A stretch of 64,000 nt of DNA from Erinaceus europaeus (GCF_950295315.1 NC_080164.1:15325882-15389881), one strand, 5' to 3'. Positions 40,301-45,101 are shown, numbered from the stretch's first letter. Notes: generated by a model from the letters alone, not told the origin. Translations and numbers: made by a program.

Positions 40301-41064
40301 GCTTGAACCGGGATCCTTACACCGGTCTTTGCACTTTGCGCCACCTGCGCTTAACCCGTTGTGCTACCACCCGGCTCCCAAGTTGATTTTTATATTATTT
40401 TTTCCACTATGGATATTGCTAGGGCTTGGTGCCTACAGGACTCCACCACTCCCAGTGACTTGTCCACCCTCTCCATCTCTCTTTGAGATATACAGAGGCG
40501 AGGGACATCGCAACACTCTACTACTCCTGCAGGTCCTCCCAGCTGGTGGCCAAGGGCTTTGTTTCTTTTTGTACTTGATAGAGCACAAAGAAGTTGAGAG
40601 GGAGGAAGAGTACGGGGGGAGAGAGGGGGGGAGAGAGAGAGAGAGAGAGACCTGTAGCACTGCTTCCCTGCTCCTGCAGCTTCCCCTGCAGGTGGGAGGA
40701 CCAGGCACTTGGCCAGAGGTCCTCCTTGCACATGATAACGTGTGTGACCACTTGCCTGGCCCCTCAATGTTTTTCTTTTTAATGACTGACACATAGCCAT
40801 AGCCGGTGCGCCGCTATGTTCCATCGCTGGGGAGCCAGAGACGACCCGAACTGTCCCTGCGGCTCCAGACAATGACCCACATAGTCAACGACTGCCACCT
40901 CTCCAGATTCAAAGGAGGTCTCGAAACTTTACATCAGGCTCAACCTGACGCTGTTGACTGGCTACGGAAGAAGGGCAAACGCTAGAAGAAGAAGAAGAAG
41001 AAGAAGAAGAAGAAGAAGAAGAAGAAGAAGAAGAAGAAGAAGAAGAAGAAGAAGAAGGAGAAGA

Positions 41065-41103
<39 letters not shown>

Positions 41104-42452
41104 AGAAGAAGAAGAAGAAGCAGCTCACATTCACACACACTGACTTCCAGTGAATGCTCACGTGCATGTGTACAGAGAAACATGCAATACAAAATACTAC
41201 CAGCTAGAAAGCAAAGACTAACATGGACTGAGCATCAGCTGCGGGCAGAGCACTGGCCTACACACGCGGGTCTGCAGCTCGTGCGGCCTGTACCTCTGGC
41301 CTGGGAAGAGCACTGCAGCGGGCCCCAGTGTGTGAAGACCTGGCTTCTTGTCCGGCACTGATACGATGACCTTGCAACAGCTTCCACTTATCCAGAAGGA
41401 GAGCGAGAACATGGGTGAAGAACAGGCAGTCTTAGAATGCCATTTTGCGGGGGGGGGGGGGGTGTCTTCTGCCTTTGGGATCAGCCCCCAACTCCAGCGG
41501 TGCAGCAGTGAGACAGGCTTCCCCGGGGGCACGCACCCGGTGCTGCGACCTGAGTAAGGACAGTTCCCGCAGGCTCCTGGGCATGCCAGCCACAGCTCTG
41601 CTCGGCCCCGGTGCAAATGCAGATTCTGAGTAAGGGCAGACCCCGCAGGCTCCCGGGCATGCCTGTCACAGCTCTGCTCGGCCCGGGTGCAAATGCAGAT
41701 TCTGAGTAAGGGCAGACCCCGCAGGCTCCCGGGCATGCCAGCCACAGCTCTGCTCGGCCCCGGTGCAAATGCAGATTCTGAGTAAGGGCAGACCCCGCAG
41801 GCTCCCGGGCATGCCTGTCACAGCTCTGCTCGGCCCGGGTGCAAATGCAGATTCTGAGTAAGGGCAGACCCCGCAGGCTCCCGGGCATGCCAGCCACAGC
41901 TCTGCTCGGCCCCGGTGCAAATGCAGATTCTGAGTCACGGGTCTGCAGAGCAACATTTCCCAACAACCCCGAGCCCGAAAGCCCCCACCCCAGCTCCCTA
42001 GAGCCCCCAAGCACTGCGGGGCTGGGGGTGCTAACTAAACTCCCCTGCTCCTCCAAGTCCTCCAGCATCACCTACACGCGGTGCGGCAGCTGACACTAGC
42101 ACCTCGCCCCCCCACATCTTTGGGGTGCACTCGAGGGCTAGAGGCACCACTAGACACCCTGGCACGGAGAGTGACGACGGCGCAGGAGCGGCGCCCCAAA
42201 GGTCAAAGGGGTCGCGCGCGTCCCCGCGGAGCCGCAGCCCCCAGAGCGGCCCCGGCTGCTGGGGGCGGGGAGGAGGCCGGGCCGCGGGCCGTTGAGTGGC
42301 CGCCCCCGCAGCCAATGGGCGCGCAGGCCCGGGCCTTGGTCCCGCCCCCTGCGCGCCGGACTCACTTTGCCCACTTCGGCGTTGCCCATGGAGATGACTT
42401 TGATGCGCAGGGACTTGCCGGGCTCCTTCCGCTTCGGCATGGAGGCCTCCAT
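4901..42452 (-). CDS. DNAJC27: DNAJC27 coding region, seven exons
   Basis: Joined exons (minus strand): 42452-42366, 31706-31624, 23628-23559, 16852-16688, 15416-15294, 9089-8929, 5033-4901, total 822 nt = 273 aa plus stop, the length I know for mammalian DNAJC27. Residues 20-170 form a Ras/Rab-type G domain: P-loop GNAEVGKS (23-30), switch-I T48, G3 DMAGH (71-75), G4 NKID (134-137), G5 ETSA (162-165). Residues 217-273 form a short J domain with HPD at 245-247, the motif that contacts Hsp70. There is no C-terminal cysteine box, so it is not expected to be prenylated like ordinary Rabs. The G3 glutamine used for GTP hydrolysis in Rabs is H75 here. Family literature links RBJ to nuclear MEK/ERK signalling. 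All introns are GT/AG. The gene looks intact. Confidence 0.97.
5080..5512 (+). mobile_element. Two SINEs: degraded A-like (5080-5300) and E (5391-5512)
   Basis: The first has the GGTCTGCAGGTGTCTCTCCC core and an A-rich tail; the second has CTGAGTTCAGTCCTCAGCAC and an AATAAATAAGG tail. Both lie in intron 6. Confidence 0.7.
5855..6083 (+). mobile_element. Degraded long-form SINE
   Basis: CCACTCACTTGCAGGGGG, the GAAGCAGTGCTGCAGG core, and a 3' GTGCAGGCACCAAGCCCCAG block. Confidence 0.7.
6100..8180 (+). mobile_element. L1 LINE, 5'-truncated ORF2 and 3' end
   Basis: Translates in broken frames to L1 ORF2 from the RT active-site region ([17 protein letters not shown], where active copies have FADD) through to the Cys-rich C-terminus ([19 protein letters not shown]) and LGIYPKEPN. 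The 3' UTR ends CCCCAATAAAGAAATT plus an A-rich tail. There are several frameshifts and a stop, so it is dead. It sits in intron 6, opposite to the gene. A 48-bp SINE-head insertion interrupts it at 6939. Confidence 0.93.
6939..6986 (+). mobile_element. SINE-C head fragment inserted in L1
   Basis: 48 bp with CACCTGGTTGAGCG, flanked by a 17-bp TSD (6922-6938 and 6987-7004, one inserted base). The rest of the SINE, tail included, is missing. Confidence 0.75.
8393..8752. mobile_element. SINE fragments: plus-strand (8393-8515), then SINE-D minus (8547-8752)
   Basis: The first has GAGCCCCGACACTGCAGATG and a weak A-rich tail. The second has the reverse D core (CAGCACTGCTCAGCTCTGG) and carries a (CA)n run at 8588-8634. 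Confidence 0.7.
8929..9089 (-). CDS. DNAJC27: DNAJC27 exon 6
   Basis: 161 nt coding residues 177-229 plus two bases of R230: the end of the G domain, the linker ([20 protein letters not shown]) and J-domain helix I ([13 protein letters not shown]). The acceptor is TCTGCAG and the donor GTAAGC. Confidence 0.96.
9190..9745 (-). mobile_element. Older SINE split by a nested SINE
   Basis: Reverse SINE pieces 9190-9236 and 9581-9745 are interrupted by a plus-strand SINE-A. The whole lies about 100 bp from exon 6, on the intron 5 side. Confidence 0.85.
9237..9580 (+). mobile_element. SINE-A, long form, nested
   Basis: Complete head (GGTCGGGCGGTGGCGCAGTG) to CAATAACCCTGGAGG and A-tail. TSD GACAGAGAAAAATTG on both sides. 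Confidence 0.93.
10115..10608 (+). mobile_element. Solo LTR of an endogenous retrovirus (494 bp)
   Basis: Starts TGTTGGGTAG and ends CCCGGCA, with a perfect 6-bp TSD GAGAAA (10109-10114, 10609-10614). It has a TATAAAA at 10405 and an ATTAAA at 10427. Six-bp duplications and TG...CA ends fit class II elements. The U3 carries a tRNA-Gly half (10254-10288). It has no coding sequence. Its ends resemble those of the LTRs at 46316 and 50809. Confidence 0.88.
10254..10288 (+). other. tRNA-Gly 5'-half-like segment inside the LTR
   Basis: GCATTGGTGGTTTAGTGGTA and the following 15 bases match the first 35 nt of tRNA-Gly(GCC) with about two differences. TGGTTTAGTGG (10261-10271) is a consensus pol III A box. 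The 3' half is absent, so it is not a tRNA gene. Confidence 0.75.
10888..11045 (+). mobile_element. SINE-D with long A-tail
   Basis: GCATAATGGTTATGCAAAG, the D core AAGCCAGAGCTGAACAGTGC, and a (A)n tail to 11040. Confidence 0.85.
11046..11300 (+). mobile_element. Element X, 3' end
   Basis: CAGGCTGGGAGTATGGATC onward to CACCCCTCTTATCCTACAG and an AT-rich tail; same family as 43445-44370. Confidence 0.75.
11400..11990 (-). mobile_element. SINE-D pair with nested SINE-A
   Basis: The older D SINE (about 11400-11495 and 11816-11845) is split by a SINE-A (about 11505-11813) with TSD around TGGAGAGT. A second reverse D SINE lies at 11862-11990 (CACTGCTCAGCTCTGGCTTA). Confidence 0.8.
12210..12503 (-). 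mobile_element. SINE-A
   Basis: Reverse copy from CCCTTTTGTTGTCCTTG to CTACCGCCCGACTCC. Confidence 0.9.
12960..13390. mobile_element. SINE minus (12960-13110), then SINE-C plus (13160-13390)
   Basis: The second has GTGGCACACCTGGTTGAGCG, a (CT)n stretch and an A-tail. The first is divergent. Confidence 0.75.
13533..13812 (+). mobile_element. SINE-A
   Basis: GGGAGTCAGGTGGTAGCTC head, ACCAGTTCAAGCCCC B-box region, (AAC)-rich 3' part and A-tail. Confidence 0.9.
13970..14643. mobile_element. SINE-A 3' part plus (13970-14152) and SINE-A minus (14325-14643)
   Basis: The first keeps only the 3' half (CCATTTCTCTCTGTCCTATG to AATAACCCTGGAGGC). The second is near full length, ending TATCGCCCGACTCCCC. 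Confidence 0.85.
14650..15139. other. Unique intron-5 sequence
   Basis: No repeat or coding frame recognised; moderately GC-rich. Confidence 0.5.
15140..15265. repeat. Alternating purine-pyrimidine (CA/CG)-type tract
   Basis: Mixed ACGC/ACAC units for about 125 bp, ending about 28 bp from the exon-5 donor. Confidence 0.9.
15294..15416 (-). CDS. DNAJC27: DNAJC27 exon 5
   Basis: 123 nt, phase 0, residues 136-176: begins ID (finishing NKID), contains FETSA (G5) and ends EMFQ. The acceptor is TTGCAG and the donor GTGAGC. An alternating purine-pyrimidine tract lies about 30 bp past the donor. Confidence 0.96.
15635..16115 (+). mobile_element. Two SINE-C copies (15635-15805 and 15905-16115)
   Basis: Both show the CCCACCTGCAGGGG-type core and A-rich tails. 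The second has the head GGTGGTGCACCTGGTTGAG. They lie in intron 4. Confidence 0.85.
16118..16330 (-). mobile_element. Element X fragment
   Basis: Reverse 3' end: CCCACCACCAGAACTC, then TTCATCCCTCTGGGAGTATG. Confidence 0.75.
16331..16610 (+). mobile_element. SINE-C with (GGA)n/(GAA)n tail
   Basis: SINE head at 16331 (GGGGCTGGGTGGTGGCGCAC) to AATAAATAAAGATAA. The tail is a pure-purine GGA/GAA tract at 16516-16606, ending about 80 bp from exon 4. Confidence 0.88.
16688..16852 (-). CDS. DNAJC27: DNAJC27 exon 4
   Basis: 165 nt, phase 0 at both ends, coding residues 81-135 ([20 protein letters not shown] to VVCANK). It holds the central strands of the G domain and the first two residues of NKxD. 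The acceptor is CGCGAAG and the donor GTAATG. Confidence 0.96.
17152..17735 (-). mobile_element. Two reverse SINEs (17152-17440 and 17460-17735)
   Basis: The first is older and long-form (GGTTATCATGGGGCTTGG); the second is a fresher SINE-A. Both lie in intron 3. Confidence 0.88.
18533..18856 (-). mobile_element. SINE-A, long form
   Basis: Poly-T, CCTTCAGGTTTACTGCTGGG, through to GCTACTGCCCAGCTCCC. Confidence 0.9.
18857..20955. other. Repeat-poor block of intron 3
   Basis: About 2.1 kb without any SINE or LINE that I recognise. No conserved coding frame is seen. Confidence 0.55.
21240..21352. repeat. Short tandem duplication and (GTGCGT)n
   Basis: CTGAGTAGTGCTGTGGGTG occurs twice in a row, and GTGCGT repeats at about 21324-21348. 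Confidence 0.8.
21560..21830 (+). mobile_element. Two SINE-D copies in tandem
   Basis: Two head-to-tail copies with CATGCCTGAGGCTCTGAGGC-like cores and short A tails. Confidence 0.75.
22028..22256 (+). mobile_element. SINE-A
   Basis: GGGGAGTTGGGAGGTAGCGC head, with a small deletion after it, then core and A tail. Confidence 0.88.
22262..22850 (-). mobile_element. Element X (22262-22548) followed by SINE-A (22560-22850)
   Basis: Reverse element X from CCCACCACCAGAACTCCCC to GGTTGTCTGCCCAGGG. The SINE-A then ends CTACTGCCCAACTCCC. Confidence 0.85.
23131..23258. repeat. GATA/TATC microsatellite with GACA variants
   Basis: Long (CTAT)n run interrupted by CTGCCTGTCTGT blocks, about 300 bp from exon 3. 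Confidence 0.95.
23427..23556. repeat. 47-bp tandem repeat, three units, at the exon-3 donor
   Basis: Units at 23427-23473, 23474-23520 and 23521-23556 (last partial). The third runs to within 3 bp of the GT of the exon-3 splice donor. A 14-base C-run precedes unit 1. Confidence 0.93.
23559..23628 (-). CDS. DNAJC27: DNAJC27 exon 3
   Basis: Completes K57 and codes residues 58-80, [20 protein letters not shown] then FYE, including the G3 motif DMAGH. The acceptor is ATTTCAG and the donor GTAAGA at 23558. A 47-bp tandem repeat begins almost at the donor (see 23427-23556). Confidence 0.96.
23715..24610 (-). mobile_element. SINE-A (23715-24030) and two SINE-D copies (24375-24610)
   Basis: The A copy has C-runs at both edges (23720 and 24020). 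The D copies sit back to back in reverse. Confidence 0.82.
24880..26645 (-). mobile_element. L1-related element with ORF1 remnant followed by 3' UTR (HAL1-like)
   Basis: The minus strand between about 26600 and 26080 translates, with frame breaks and a (GT)n insertion, to L1 ORF1p-like coiled coil ([14 protein letters not shown]) and the start of the RRM ([20 protein letters not shown]). It is followed, with no ORF2, by sequence resembling old L1/HAL1 3' UTR to about 24880. It is degenerate, and a SINE pair interrupts it at 25395-25853. Confidence 0.65.
25395..25853 (-). mobile_element. SINE-E split by a nested SINE-A (25444-25725, plus)
   Basis: The host has the reverse E core (GCCAGGGGCTAAACTCAGGA). 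The nested copy begins GGGAGTCGGGCGGTAGTG. The flanking L1 sequence AGGAAGCTTT is duplicated on both sides of the host. Confidence 0.85.
27338..27533 (-). mobile_element. Short RTE-tailed retroelement (196 bp)
   Basis: Perfect 12-bp TSD GGTACCCGCACT (27326-27337, 27534-27545). Reverse orientation: AAG-repeat tail, then TTGACTGGCTACGGAAGAAG shared with the RTE-like fragment at 40795. Its upstream half matches the element at 47569. Confidence 0.88.
27651..27943 (+). mobile_element. SINE-A, nested
   Basis: GGGAGTCACGCGGTAGCGC head to (AAC)-rich part and A tail, within the reverse SINE. TSD near GAAAGAGAGA. Confidence 0.88.
28195..29310. mobile_element. SINEs: minus (28195-28350), C minus (28770-28995), A plus (29023-29310)
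   Basis: The first is a (GA)-rich reverse SINE with GCTTGAACCTGGGTCG. The C and A copies are near full length. 28351-28760 is unique sequence. Confidence 0.82.
29311..31100. other. Intron-2 block with few repeats
   Basis: Contains one reverse SINE (29808-29945) and one SINE-D (30370-30465). The rest, including a GC-rich stretch at 29345-29530, is unassigned. Confidence 0.5.
31110..31500. mobile_element. SINE-A partial minus (31110-31245) and SINE-E plus (31340-31500)
   Basis: The first keeps core and head only. The second has CAATCCCCGGCATCCTATG and an A tail, 120 bp from exon 2. Confidence 0.78.
31624..31706 (-). CDS. DNAJC27: DNAJC27 exon 2
   Basis: Codes residues 30-56 plus two bases of K57: [12 protein letters not shown], then the switch-I segment with TIGIDYG. 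The acceptor is TTTTTAG and the donor GTGAGT (31623). It is 83 nt, ending in phase 2. Confidence 0.96.
31890..32253 (-). mobile_element. SINE-A, long form
   Basis: CCTCCTCCAGGGTTATTGCTG to GCCACCGCCCGACCCCC; flanked by GAGAAAACTTATT on both sides (TSD). Confidence 0.92.
32601..33400 (-). mobile_element. Unidentified retroposed sequence, about 0.8 kb
   Basis: Starts with a T-run at 32601 (an A tail on the minus strand). It is bounded by near-identical CATCC(CC)AGCTCTTTT at 32590 and 33402, which looks like a TSD. There is no coding frame of note, and I do not recognise the family. Confidence 0.5.
33417..34050. mobile_element. SINE-E minus (33417-33575) and SINE-D plus (33925-34050)
   Basis: The E copy has TSD CATCCAGCTCTTTT. 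The D copy has CACCATAAGCCAGAGCTG. Confidence 0.82.
34283..34325. repeat. (CA)n microsatellite with CGCA variants
   Basis: About 40 bp, in intron 1. Confidence 0.9.
34795..34900 (-). mobile_element. SINE-D fragment
   Basis: GCACTGCTCAGCTCTGGCTT in reverse orientation, without an A-tail. Confidence 0.75.
34901..35640. other. Unique intron-1 sequence
   Basis: No repeat or coding frame recognised, except a short (GT)n at 35112. Confidence 0.5.
35640..36415. mobile_element. SINE-E-like plus copies (35640-35830, 36080-36190) and SINE-C-like minus (36205-36415)
   Basis: Degraded copies with GAGGTGCCGAGTATGAGATC-type E cores and a reverse C core (CACTTGTGAAGCTTCCC). Confidence 0.65.
36790..37010 (-). 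mobile_element. SINE-C in L1
   Basis: TSD TGATCTTGTTTTT at 36779 and 37011. Confidence 0.92.
37487..37700 (-). mobile_element. SINE-C in L1
   Basis: TSD TGCTATCATTTCT on both sides (about 37470 and 37701). Confidence 0.92.
38788..39083 (-). mobile_element. SINE-A in L1
   Basis: TSD CTCCAAATTCTTTA on both sides of the insertion. Confidence 0.92.
39145..39565 (-). mobile_element. SINE-A, long form
   Basis: Reverse copy with truncated core. ATTTAAATCTTTT flanks the block (about 39130 and 39564). A scrap of another SINE head lies at 39520-39560. Confidence 0.8.
39596..40765. mobile_element. SINEs: A plus (39596-39960), A minus (40120-40378), degraded minus (40395-40765)
   Basis: The first is a long form ending AATAACCCTGGAGGAAAC. 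The second ends GCTACCACCCGGCTCCC. The third is C-like with a (GA)n stretch. Confidence 0.8.
40795..40988 (+). mobile_element. RTE-like LINE, C-terminal end of the pol ORF
   Basis: Translates, across one 2-base frame slip, to a CPCG motif followed by [20 protein letters not shown] and [12 protein letters not shown] then TAG. This is the CxCG...HIVxxC C-terminal signature I associate with RTE-clade and related non-LTR elements. A (AAG)n tail starts at the stop codon with no 3' UTR. Only about 190 bp is left, so it is dead. Exact clade assignment is inference. Confidence 0.65.
40986..41120. repeat. (AAG)n / (GAA)n microsatellite
   Basis: About 45 units of pure-purine triplet with a few GGA variants, grown from the tail of the RTE-like fragment. 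Confidence 0.95.
41554..41933. repeat. 76-bp minisatellite, five units
   Basis: Unit starts at 41554, 41630, 41706, 41782 and 41858. Units 1, 3 and 5 read GCCAGCCACAG and GGCCCCGGTG; units 2 and 4 read GCCTGTCACAG and GGCCCGGGTG. The array is therefore a 152-bp dimeric higher-order repeat, 0.43 kb inside intron 1. Confidence 0.95.
42366..42452 (-). CDS. DNAJC27: DNAJC27 exon 1 (coding part)
   Basis: Codes residues 1-29, starting [19 protein letters not shown] and ending at P-loop K29. The start context is GGGCCATGG, a strong Kozak match. The donor GTGAGT follows at 42365. The intron is phase 0 and splits the P-loop between K29 and S30. A second in-frame ATG is codon 5; codon 1 is chosen for its context and match to the known protein start. 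Confidence 0.96.
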
Positions 42453-42515
42453 GGCCCGCGCTCTCTCGGGGCCGCCCGCCTCGGCGTCTGCGGGCTCAGC
42501 AGGCCGGCCCGTCCC

Positions 42516-42581
42516 TCAGGCGTCGTCGGCCAGTGGCAGAAGCGCGGCTCTCGTCACCGGCCCCGCTCGGCGGCTGGCCAT
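42516..42581 (-). other. Candidate upstream ORF in the DNAJC27 5' leader
   Basis: An ATG at 42581 opens a 21-codon frame (MASRRAGPVTRAALLPLADD, then A and stop) that ends 63 bp before the main ATG. It matters only if transcription starts above 42581, which the sequence cannot show. Confidence 0.3.
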
Positions 42582-42638
42582 CCCCGCCGCGGCCTGGCAG
42601 CGGGGCCGACGGTTGGGGGGCGCAGGGGCGGAGGCGAG

Positions 42639-42646
42639 TCTCGCGA
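42639..42646. promoter_or_regulatory. TCTCGCGA core promoter motif
   Basis: Eight of the ten bases of the TCTCGCGAGA element found in many TATA-less CpG-island promoters, 18 bp from the CRE. Confidence 0.4.
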
Positions 42647-42663
42647 TGCTAGCGAGGGCGGCG

Positions 42664-42671
42664 TGACGTCA
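42664..42671. promoter_or_regulatory. Consensus CRE palindrome TGACGTCA
   Basis: Full 8-bp CREB/ATF site within the CpG island, 212 bp upstream of the ATG. Function is inferred from the motif and its position. Confidence 0.55.
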
Positions 42672-43074
42672 GCGGGCGCCCGGGGAGACGCGGCGGTCGT
42701 CGGAGTCCGCGGCCCTGCGGCGCTGCCCTGGGCGGGGGCGGCGTGGGCTGCTCCGGGGGTGGGGAGACGGCGAGGGAGCGTGGCTTACGGCTTCAGACCT
42801 TGAGGCCAGAGGCCCCGGAGCCCCCGGAGCCCCCGGGTTCCATGCACCACCCACGTGTGCCACATCTGAGTGATGGTTGTCTGTCTGCACGTAAATAAGA
42901 GCTTAAAAAAGAAGGAAAGCGACTCAGTGTGCATCCGCCACAAAGAGCAGGAGGGCAGCCACACAGCTTGACGGGGAGGCAAAAGCGCCATCTCGCCAGT
43001 GTTGCAGCAAGGCCAAGACTCCGGGACGCGAGGCCGAGAGCCTAGTGGGGTCGCCTGGCCACGTGGCAGCGGGA

Positions 43075-43445
43075 GTGTGAGGCCGGCGGTGACACGGTGA
43101 CACCTGGTTAGGCCACACTCTGAGAGCGCACGAGGACCCGGGTTCGAGCCCCTGGTCCCCACCTGCAGAGGGAAAGCTTCACGCGGGCTGCACGTGTCTG
43201 TCTCTCTCTCCCTCTCTTATCTCTTCTCTCCATTTCTCTCTTGTCTAGCCAAAACCCCCCTCCCCCCCAAACCAGGAAGTGTTATGCATGTATAAAGTAT
43301 TGTATTTACTGTTGAATGTAAAACATTCCCGTCATAAAGAAATAAAAAAAATAAAGATATAATAATAAAAAAAAAACAACTTCATGCTTGAGGTTCTGAG
43401 GTCCCAGGTTCAGTCCCCAGCAATGGCATAAACCAGAGCTGACCC
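43075..43445 (+). mobile_element. SINE-C (43075-43260), L1 3' tip (43272-43360), SINE-D (43380-43445)
   Basis: C core with GGGTTCGAGCCCCTGGTCCC; the last about 90 bp of L1 (TTACTGTTGAATGTAAAAC); then a D fragment cut off by element X. Confidence 0.8.
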
Positions 43446-44370
43446 CCATAGGGCCTTGCCCTCAACTTGGATCAACAACAGTAGAGAGTGTTCCATCCTC
43501 TGAAGGGAGACTGGACAACAACATCCTCTATGCTTCACCTGAGGAAGATGGGTCCTGAAGTTGGGGCAGCTTGGACTGTTCCTACTCATGACCACAGAAT
43601 GTGAGCTCAGATCTACAGGGATGCAGAGGTCACATAGGCTCCTAAGCTTAATATGGGCCCCACACATCAAATTGATGGAGTTTACAGTCAACAATATTTA
43701 TACACCTTTCCCATGTTTGGGAGCTACTCTCTTCCTTGATCCAGCTTTCTGTCCCCTTTTCCAGCCATGACATCATCTCCCCAGACAATAACTTGGATTC
43801 ACCTGCATATCAGATTTCAGGCTCAGAGGGAAAAAAAACACTACTATATCTACAGGCCCTTTGAAATATAACTAAAATATGCCTACTAGTTATCTACAAA
43901 ATGGAGAACCCCCCCCCAACTCTAAACTAAAGGCACTATTACAGCCTTTAGGTCCATGATTGTTCAACAATTTGTTTGGCTTTGTATATTAACTCTCTTT
44001 TCAGCCACCAGGTTCCAGATGCTAGCATGATTCCAACTGGACTTCCCTGAACAGACAACCCCACCAATGTGTCCTGGAGCTCCGCTTCCCCAGAGCCCTT
44101 CCCCATTAGGGAAAGAGAGAGACAGGCTGGGAGTATGGGTTGACCAGTCAATGCCCATGTTCATTGGGGAAGCAATTACAGAAGCCAGACCTTCCACCTT
44201 CTGCATCCCACAATGACCTTGGGTCCATACTCCCAGAGGGATAAAGAATGGGAAAGCTATCAGGGGAGGGGATGGGATACGGAGTTCTGGTGGTGGGAAT
44301 TGTGTGGAGCTGTACCCCTCTTATCCTATGGTTTTGGCAATGTTTCCTTTTTATAAATAAAAAATAAAAA
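43445..44370 (+). mobile_element. Element X, longest copy
   Basis: About 0.9 kb ending GGGAATTGTGTGGAGCTGTA...TCTTATCCTATGG and AATAAAAAATAAAAAA. Its 3' region recurs at 11046, 16118 (rev), 22262 (rev), 44371 and 63815 (rev). There is no coding frame. The A tail points to LINE-driven spread, but the 3' end differs from the L1 copies here. Confidence 0.7.
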
Positions 44371-44505
44371 AAAGAATAGGAAAGCTATCAGGGGAGGGGG
44401 TAGGATACAGAATTCTGGTGGTGGGAATTGTGTGGAGTTATACCCCTCTTATCCTATGGTTTTATTAATATCTCCTTTTTAAAATAAATTTAAAAAATTA
44501 AAAAA
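44371..44505 (+). mobile_element. Second element X 3' end, directly after the first
   Basis: Repeats the last about 120 bp of the neighbour (GGAAAGCTATCAGGGGAGGG) with its own A-rich tail. Confidence 0.78.
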
Positions 44506-44522
44506 AAACTAGCTGAGCAGAT

Positions 44523-45101
44523 CATGGGCCCTCCCCCACTCATCAATCCCCATGTGCCATTAGGCGCCAGGCCACTCTTCAGAACTATTGAGACCAGCAA
44601 GGGTTAACTTCTTAGTTGAGGCAAATGCAATTTGCAGCAATCTTCCCCTCCCCTGAGCATAAGCAGGGCTTTCTACTGCAGTCATCAAAAGTGGCCTAAG
44701 AAAAAAGAAAAGAACAACAGCAGAGTGGCCTAGGTCAGCATCCTTAGAATCTACTCCCTAAGAGTCTGCTGATAACCCAAACATATTGTACTCTCTTTAT
44801 ATAGAAAAGAAAAACAACCTGTTCAGCGTGTTGCTGTGAGTTACTGTGGGAAAGTCCATAATTGTATAAAAGGTCAAATGCCATTGTGGTCAGGGCCCAG
44901 CTGTTTCTGGACACGAGTCCTTGTTTGAAAGCCTCTGTGCATCTCCCTGCCTCAGAATCCAATAACCCTATGTTGTCTTTGTTCTGCCTCCCTGGAATTG
45001 GGGTTAGAAGCCAGGGAGCTGGAGCCGTGGGAATAAATGAATAAAATAAGATGGTCTGCTTGCAACGATTAGTTCTGGCTCTTCTGTGATGTAGTTGTTG
45101 T
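44523..45101 (+). mobile_element. LTR-like segment
   Basis: TATAAAA at 44865 and AATAAA at 45032, about 165 bp apart, as in an LTR. A 10-bp repeat CTGAGCAGAT flanks the block (44513-44522, 45102-45111). The ends are not clean TG/CA, so the call is weak. Confidence 0.4.

Larger units (their letters stand above)
42130..42830. promoter_or_regulatory. CpG-island promoter of DNAJC27
   Basis: Very GC-rich and CpG-dense block over exon 1 and its upstream side, unlike the rest of the window. It contains a GC box (42258-42268), a CCAAT (42312-42316, inside intron 1), TCTCGCGA (42639-42646) and a perfect TGACGTCA CRE (42664-42671). In human a divergent lncRNA starts here, so bidirectional use is plausible but unproven. 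The exact start site is not visible. Confidence 0.8.

Noticed and set aside
40173..40796. 207-aa frame, and many similar frames with [19 protein letters not shown] text
   Set aside because: These are SINE sequence read through by chance; the same text recurs at dozens of SINE copies.
40954..41361. 135-aa frame with a long Arg run
   Set aside because: It is a translation of the (AAG)n microsatellite.
41554..41933. CRISPR-like array (also 23427-23556)
   Set aside because: The repeats are directly adjacent without spacers, and the genome is mammalian.
41481..42071. 196-aa repetitive frame on the minus strand
   Set aside because: It reads the 76-bp minisatellite. Since 76 is not a multiple of 3, the frame shifts each unit and the peptide repeats every three units; no start context or homology.
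42081..42803. 240-aa open frame on the plus strand
   Set aside because: It is a GC-rich shadow over the CpG island, antisense to exon 1, with Gly/Ala/Arg/Pro bias and no domain.
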